From: RGIG1752 sp045650425
GTDB taxonomy: Bacteria > Bacillota_I > Bacilli_A > RF39 > UBA660
DNA length: 27,263 bases
Reading direction: 5' to 3'
Assembly (NCBI GenBank): GCA_045650425.1
Contig: JAZRRD010000087.1
Coordinates: 1-27,263 of the forward strand
The position numbers and the translations under genes are program-made. The notes under the pieces are model-generated. The model was not told the DNA's origin. It ran no database searches and saw nothing but the letters and a program-made list of their open reading frames with translations. Positions within the stretch are counted from its first letter, which is position 1, and each line of letters begins with the position of its first letter. Positions 23,186 through 27,263 of the stretch are shown here, piece after piece.

Positions 23186-24085
23186 ATGAATATAAGTTTT
23201 GATTTATTAAAAACATTTAAAATAGTTGGTCAGTATGAAAGCATAAGTAAAGCAGCAAAAATTTTATGCGTTACTCAGCCTTCAATTACTAAGGCAATTA
23301 AAAAATTAGAGGAACAATTAAATGTCCAACTTTTTGTAAGAGATAAAAAAGGTATGATTTTAACAGATTATGGTAAAACATTATATCGCTATATATTTGA
23401 CTCTATTAATATCTTAGATAATAGCTTATTAGTAGCTCAAAATATAAATTTAAATGATATAGGTAGATTACGAATTGGCGCTGGTGATTCTGTTACTAAA
23501 AATATTTTAAAAAAAACAATCGTCGATTATAAAAAATTACATCCTAAGATAGTTATAGAAATATCAAATAGATCTTCAGAACATCTATATGACGATTTAC
23601 GTTATGGAAAAGTAGATATTATATTTATTAATTCTACGATTGTTGTAAATGAAAATAAATATAAAACTTTTAAACTATTAGATATTGAAGATTGTTTTTT
23701 TACAAACAAAGAAACTTATGAAAAAGTTAAAAACATAACTAACTTAAAATCTATTCTTTCAGAAAATTTAATTGTCCAAAACGAAAGATATGATACTAGA
23801 ACATTTCTAGAATCAATATGTATAAAAAATAACATTCAACTAAAACCAACTATAGAATTAGATAGACATAACTTAATAATTGAATTTGTGAAAGAAGGAT
23901 TGGGTATTGGATTTGCAACAAAACAATATATAGAACCATATTTAGAATCTAAAGAACTCGTAGAATTAAATGTTAATTTTAATATTCAAAAACGTTATAT
24001 TAAAGGTGTATACCGAAATAATAACAATCGTAAAGTTACTAATTTCATTAATTTATTAGAGAAAAATCTCAAAGAATATAAATAG
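23186..24085 (+). CDS. LysR-family transcriptional regulator
   Basis: A 299-aa LysR-type regulator: N-terminal winged helix-turn-helix (residues 1-60; LLKTFKIVGQYESISKAAK, TQPSITKAIKKLE, LFVRDKKGM) followed by a periplasmic-binding-like effector domain (about 90-290), with GLGIGFATKQY in its second half. The ATG at 23186 has GGAGG upstream; an in-frame TTG at 23147 would add 13 residues but lacks a ribosome binding site. It likely controls the divergent PfkB kinase gene and perhaps itself; the effector is unknown. Confidence 0.92.
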   Translation: MNISFDLLKTFKIVGQYESISKAAKILCVTQPSITKAIKKLEEQLNVQLFVRDKKGMILTDYGKTLYRYIFDSINILDNSLLVAQNINLNDIGRLRIGAGDSVTKNILKKTIVDYKKLHPKIVIEISNRSSEHLYDDLRYGKVDIIFINSTIVVNENKYKTFKLLDIEDCFFTNKETYEKVKNITNLKSILSENLIVQNERYDTRTFLESICIKNNIQLKPTIELDRHNLIIEFVKEGLGIGFATKQYIEPYLESKELVELNVNFNIQKRYIKGVYRNNNNRKVTNFINLLEKNLKEYK

Positions 24086-24087
24086 TC

Positions 24088-24115
24088 AAAAAAAACCTAT
24101 ATAAGGTCTTTTTTT
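24088..24115. terminator. Bidirectional terminator between the LysR and SDR genes
   Basis: ACCT / AGGT stem with 5-nt loop extended by A-runs and T-runs (one C bulge), lying between the convergent genes and touching the SDR stop codon. Confidence 0.7.
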
Positions 24116-25034
24116 ACACCATTACTTGGCCACCATTATTATGAATCACTTGACCAGTAACATAGCTAGAATCATCACTTGCTAAATAAACAAAAGTCGG
24201 AGCTAATTCATAAGGCATTGCACCCCTTGCCATTGCAGCATCAGAACCTAATGATGGAATTTTTTTTGCCTCCCAACAAGCAGGTTGAAGCGGAGTCCAA
24301 AAAAATCCTGGTGCAATCGCATTAACTCGAATATTTTTTAATGCAAGATTACGAGCTAACGCTCTTGTAAATCCCACAATTGCAGCTTTAGTACTTACAT
24401 AATCTATTAATTGAGGGTCACCATAAAGACAAGTTACACTAGATAAATTGATAATTGATGCTCCACTAGTTAAGTATGGCAAAACCTCTTTTGTTAAATA
24501 AAACATACCAAAGACATTTACTTTAAATGTCCACTCTAATTGCTCATCACTTATGTTTTCTAAACAATCTTGTTGATACTGAACTCCAGCATTGTTTACT
24601 AAAATATCAATTTTCCCATACTTTTGAATAGTAGTATCCACAACATATTTACAAAATTTATGCTTCGTAATATCTCCTCTGATTAAAAGACATTCTCCCC
24701 CTAATGACTCAATATAATTTTTAGTATCGTATGCATCTTTATCTTCATCATAATAAACAATAACGACTTTTGCACCTTCCTTAACATAAGCAATTGCACA
24801 CGCCTTACCAAGACCACTATCACCTCCAGTAATGATAGCAACTTTATCTTTCAATTTATTATTTGCTTTGTAATCAGGATTATCAAAAATAGGCTTAGGA
24901 TCCATTAAATACTCCATCCCGGGTTGATCACTTTGAGATTGTTCTGGCGCTAAAATTTTATATACTGTACTTTTTATGCCTATTTTATCATTATATTTAT
25001 AATAATCATTTCCAAACTTATAATCATAATTCAT
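24114..25034 (-). CDS. Short-chain dehydrogenase/reductase (general-stress YhxC/YdaD-like)
   Basis: A 306-aa NAD(P)-dependent oxidoreductase with a 60-residue N-terminal extension before the Rossmann fold, as in the Bacillus general-stress SDRs. The cofactor motif TGGDSGLG is at about 69-76, NNAG at 147-150, catalytic Ser at 198-199, Tyr212 and Lys216 (YVSTK). Substrate unknown. A GTG at 25043 is in frame but lies in the GGGTGA ribosome binding site, so ATG 25034 is chosen. It is convergent with the LysR gene and shares a terminator. Confidence 0.92.
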   Translation of the reverse strand: MNYDYKFGNDYYKYNDKIGIKSTVYKILAPEQSQSDQPGMEYLMDPKPIFDNPDYKANNKLKDKVAIITGGDSGLGKACAIAYVKEGAKVVIVYYDEDKDAYDTKNYIESLGGECLLIRGDITKHKFCKYVVDTTIQKYGKIDILVNNAGVQYQQDCLENISDEQLEWTFKVNVFGMFYLTKEVLPYLTSGASIINLSSVTCLYGDPQLIDYVSTKAAIVGFTRALARNLALKNIRVNAIAPGFFWTPLQPACWEAKKIPSLGSDAAMARGAMPYELAPTFVYLASDDSSYVTGQVIHNNGGQVMV

Positions 25035-25109
25035 CTTATTCACCCATAGTAATGTATGAATAATGTTTAAATTAGTTAATATTATTTTATGAAATTAATT
25101 TTTATAGTA

Positions 25110-25931
25110 TTATTTACATTTTTTATCAGATTTATTTTGATTATTTAACTCATAATTACATGTTCTATATTTCCTATCTTTTTCACTTTCATGAATGGGC
25201 AAATTATGTATTTTAGAGATATATTCAAAATCAAAAACTATTTCTTCTACATCACTAATGTTTGCTTTACCAATTATTGAAAAAGCTGGAGCATATCCCA
25301 CTTTTCCGCCATAATCTAATGCTACTGGGTTTGTAGGATCAAATAAAATCAGAGTGCCATCTTTGGCCTTAAAAATATTATATGCGTGTTCTTCAATATT
25401 TTCGGCTACCAACATTTTGCCATAAACCAAATAACTACTAATACAACAAAACTCAGCAAGATTTTGAACCGCCGCACTTCTTTCACTACATAATGCTGAA
25501 TCATTTTTATAAAAATCTGCTATTGATATATCATTATCTCTTTCGCGAAGATAAACATACTCTCGATTGATTCTATCACCTTTAAAACCAAAAGTCTTTT
25601 CCATAAAATCACGTAATTCATAAAATATAATTAATATACTGGTAAATTCTTTTCCTTTTATATGTTTAATAAACTCAATATATAAAGTCATATCATTAAG
25701 ATAAAATGGTTCTACCAAGTAAGAAGTAACTATAGGACTTTCTGAATTAATATATCCGCTATTTATAGTTCCAATTAATCTTCCACAATTGTTTTTATCT
25801 ATTGTTCTTTTTGATACGCCATGTTCAAGAATTTCTAATCGTTTTTTTACAAATTCAACTATTTCATCCTCAGTAGTTAATTTATTTATTATACTTAACA
25901 GTTCCTTAAAACTAGTTACATTTCCATCCAT
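25110..25931 (-). CDS. Predicted transglutaminase-like cysteine protein
   Basis: A protein of about 273 aa with no family name I can give, but with a transglutaminase-like triad in the expected order and spacing: Cys148 in ALCSERSAAVQN, His182 in EEHAYNIF and Asp198 in ILFDPTNP (numbered from ATG 25931). The sequence around the His and Asp (E-H-x-x-N ... DGT ... DPTNP) is what transglutaminase-like peptidases and amidases show. No signal peptide, so a cytoplasmic or translocated enzyme. An in-frame GTG at 25940 is possible; AAGGTGA is too close to it. Possible roles are protein cross-linking, deamidation or cleavage. It lies after two accessory-looking genes. Confidence 0.62.
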   Translation of the reverse strand: MDGNVTSFKELLSIINKLTTEDEIVEFVKKRLEILEHGVSKRTIDKNNCGRLIGTINSGYINSESPIVTSYLVEPFYLNDMTLYIEFIKHIKGKEFTSILIIFYELRDFMEKTFGFKGDRINREYVYLRERDNDISIADFYKNDSALCSERSAAVQNLAEFCCISSYLVYGKMLVAENIEEHAYNIFKAKDGTLILFDPTNPVALDYGGKVGYAPAFSIIGKANISDVEEIVFDFEYISKIHNLPIHESEKDRKYRTCNYELNNQNKSDKKCK

Positions 25932-25992
25932 TTTTATCACTTCACCTTAATTAAATTATAATTCTTTTACAAGAATTAGTTTTTTCAAAAAT

Positions 25993-26412
25993 TTACATCT
26001 TTTTTTTATTGTTTTCTTCTTCAAAGTTATCTAAATGAAAATCACAAGCAGAATAAGAATTATTATTTAACTGATTTCTTTTTTTCTCATCATCTATAAT
26101 AAGTTTAGTAACAAATTCTTTTAATTGAATATTAATTTTATTAATTATTTCGTCAAATTCTTCATCTGTTATAGGATAAGCCGGTATGTTTAATTGACAT
26201 CTTAAAGTATTTTTATATTGACTAATATCTGCCTGAGATAAATCATATGGATAACTCTGGTTAATTTCATTTATAAAAACCCATAAAGTATGTGTGATAA
26301 AATGATTTATTAACTCTTGTTTTCTCTCATGGTAAGATTTTTCAGCTTTTGATTGCGTTGATAATTCTTCTGAAGATGCAGACTCATTATTTAATAATTG
26401 ACTATCCTTCAT
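25993..26412 (-). CDS. Uncharacterised 139-aa protein
   Basis: No family recognised. It has a Ser/Glu-rich flexible start (about residues 8-26), a central helical region (KQELINHFITHTLWVFINEI) and a charged, Asn/Lys-rich C-terminus. No signal peptide. TTGGAGGG precedes the ATG, 21 bp after the HNH gene, so the two are probably cotranscribed; the transglutaminase-like gene follows after 61 bp. Confidence 0.65.
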   Translation of the reverse strand: MKDSQLLNNESASSEELSTQSKAEKSYHERKQELINHFITHTLWVFINEINQSYPYDLSQADISQYKNTLRCQLNIPAYPITDEEFDEIINKINIQLKEFVTKLIIDDEKKRNQLNNNSYSACDFHLDNFEEENNKKKM

Positions 26413-26433
26413 TTTCCCTCCAAAATTTTTTTA

Positions 26434-27263
26434 TTAATTTTCTTTATCACTTTTACCCAAATTACACCTATCACATAATGTTTGTAAATTACTTAATGTG
26501 GTTTTACCCCCTTTTGAAACTGGAATAACATGATCCACATGTAATTTTGCGCCATCTTTAGCAGTAATCCCACATTTTTTACATTTAAAATTATCTCTTT
26601 TTAAAACATCATAGCGCATTTTATCAGTTAGATATCTTCGTTCTCTTTTTGATGTTTCATCATACTTTTTACCATTTCTCCATTGCATATACAAATCACA
26701 CAATTCTTGATATCCTACTATTCTATTTTTCTTATATGTATTTTTTCCTGATGGTGTCGTATATGAAACAATTACGTTTATCGCAATATTATATACATCT
26801 TCATTATAAAGAATTTCTTTTATAATTCTATCTTCAATTTTGTTATATTTTTTTCTTGAAAAATTGATTCGTTCTAAATTAACATCACTAATTGTAACAT
26901 CAATTTTTAAATATTCCTCAATATAATTATTATAAGTTTTTTTATTTCTATACGCATCTAAAATAAATTCTCTTATATTACTTTCATTATTTTCAATTTG
27001 ATATAATATTATCTTATCAGCCCTTGCTCTATCATAGCTCTTATGAGAGTATTCATGTTCTTCGATTATCCTTTTAATTTTACCCAATTTTTTAAATTCA
27101 TATTTTTTGTTTAATTCAAGGATTCTGTTATATTTTATACTAATTTGTTTAACCTTTTCATCATTTTTACACTTAATAGTTTTTATTAAATTATTTATAA
27201 CTAAGTAGAAGGAGATGTAAATAATCAACCAAATAGATGGTACGTCCTCTTGTAGATCATCTG
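26434..27263 (-). CDS. HNH endonuclease domain protein with N-terminal membrane segment (5' end outside window)
   Basis: The frame is open to the window edge (last readable codons are GAT GAT CTA ... TGG upstream of a TTG at 27228), so the start may lie beyond 27263. An N-terminal hydrophobic stretch (IWLIIYISFYLVINNLI) looks like a membrane anchor, followed by a charged helical region of about 150 residues. The C-terminal 60 residues form an HNH nuclease domain: YDVLKRDNFKCKKCG, then VDHVIPVSKGG and NLQTLCDRCN, giving a CxxC/CxxC zinc knuckle and the catalytic H. A membrane-linked HNH nuclease of unknown target, possibly a defence or self-acting effector. Confidence 0.75.
   Translation of the reverse strand, partial: DDLQEDVPSIWLIIYISFYLVINNLIKTIKCKNDEKVKQISIKYNRILELNKKYEFKKLGKIKRIIEEHEYSHKSYDRARADKIILYQIENNESNIREFILDAYRNKKTYNNYIEEYLKIDVTISDVNLERINFSRKKYNKIEDRIIKEILYNEDVYNIAINVIVSYTTPSGKNTYKKNRIVGYQELCDLYMQWRNGKKYDETSKRERRYLTDKMRYDVLKRDNFKCKKCGITAKDGAKLHVDHVIPVSKGGKTTLSNLQTLCDRCNLGKSDKEN

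Noticed and set aside
25955..25985. Inverted repeat AATTCTT / AAGAATT between the 139-aa and transglutaminase-like genes
   Set aside because: On the coding strand the hairpin is followed by ATAATTTAATT rather than a T-run, so it is a poor terminator; it may be an operator or chance in AT-rich DNA.

Overview
The window is a strongly AT-rich chromosomal segment from a low-GC Gram-positive bacterium (Firmicutes/Bacilli; I would guess an Erysipelotrichales- or RF39-like gut lineage, but cannot prove it). TGA is used as a stop (walJ, rlmH and the DUF951 gene end in it) and prfB carries the RF2 autoregulatory frameshift, so this is not a UGA-Trp mollicute. LysM/G5/M23 and DUF1287 proteins indicate a peptidoglycan wall. 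Gene order resembles the oriC-proximal region of Bacillus: parA-parB-DUF951-ychF, rpsF-ssb-rpsR, rplI-dnaB, walJ-rlmH. There is no gene-free stretch over 300 bp, and I see no rRNA, tRNA, CRISPR array or insertion sequence.

Layout. 1-576 (+): a LemA-family membrane protein, overlapping tail-to-tail with ung. 571-6901 (-): a tightly coupled operon rplI-dnaB-M23 peptidase-walJ-rlmH-MFS transporter-ung, mostly with 1-4 bp overlaps. 6970-8079 (-): rpsF-ssb-rpsR with a clear promoter, a structured leader and a terminator. 8111-13374 (-): parA-parB-DUF951-AbgT transporter-ychF-Bax inhibitor-1, ending in a terminator. 13410-14814 (+): an isolated three-gene cassette on the opposite strand encoding a WXG100 protein, a 206-aa ESX-like helical protein with an N-terminal NIQLFA motif, and a 128-aa protein built of internal repeats. 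This is the best candidate for an undescribed system. 14819-19298 (-): prfB-tilS-ftsH with a strong promoter and a terminator; prfB is split by a programmed +1 frameshift, so its true start is 235 bp upstream of the long open frame.

19323-22126 (-): mostly uncharacterised genes: a 312-aa protein, a DUF1287 putative cell-wall amidase, two small unknown proteins and a TIGR03905-type TSCPD protein. 22125-25034: a PfkB-family sugar kinase divergent from a LysR regulator, then a convergent SDR oxidoreductase. 25110-27263 (-): a predicted transglutaminase-like protein, an unknown 139-aa protein, and a membrane-anchored HNH endonuclease whose 5' end runs off the window.

The core genes serve translation (rpsF, rpsR, rplI, prfB, tilS, ychF, rlmH), replication and segregation (dnaB, ssb, parA, parB), repair (ung) and envelope quality control (ftsH, M23). 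Several catalogue-style starts are misplaced because the Shine-Dalgarno GTG/TTG lies in frame; corrected starts are given. Many terminators overlap stop codons, which points to a compact genome.
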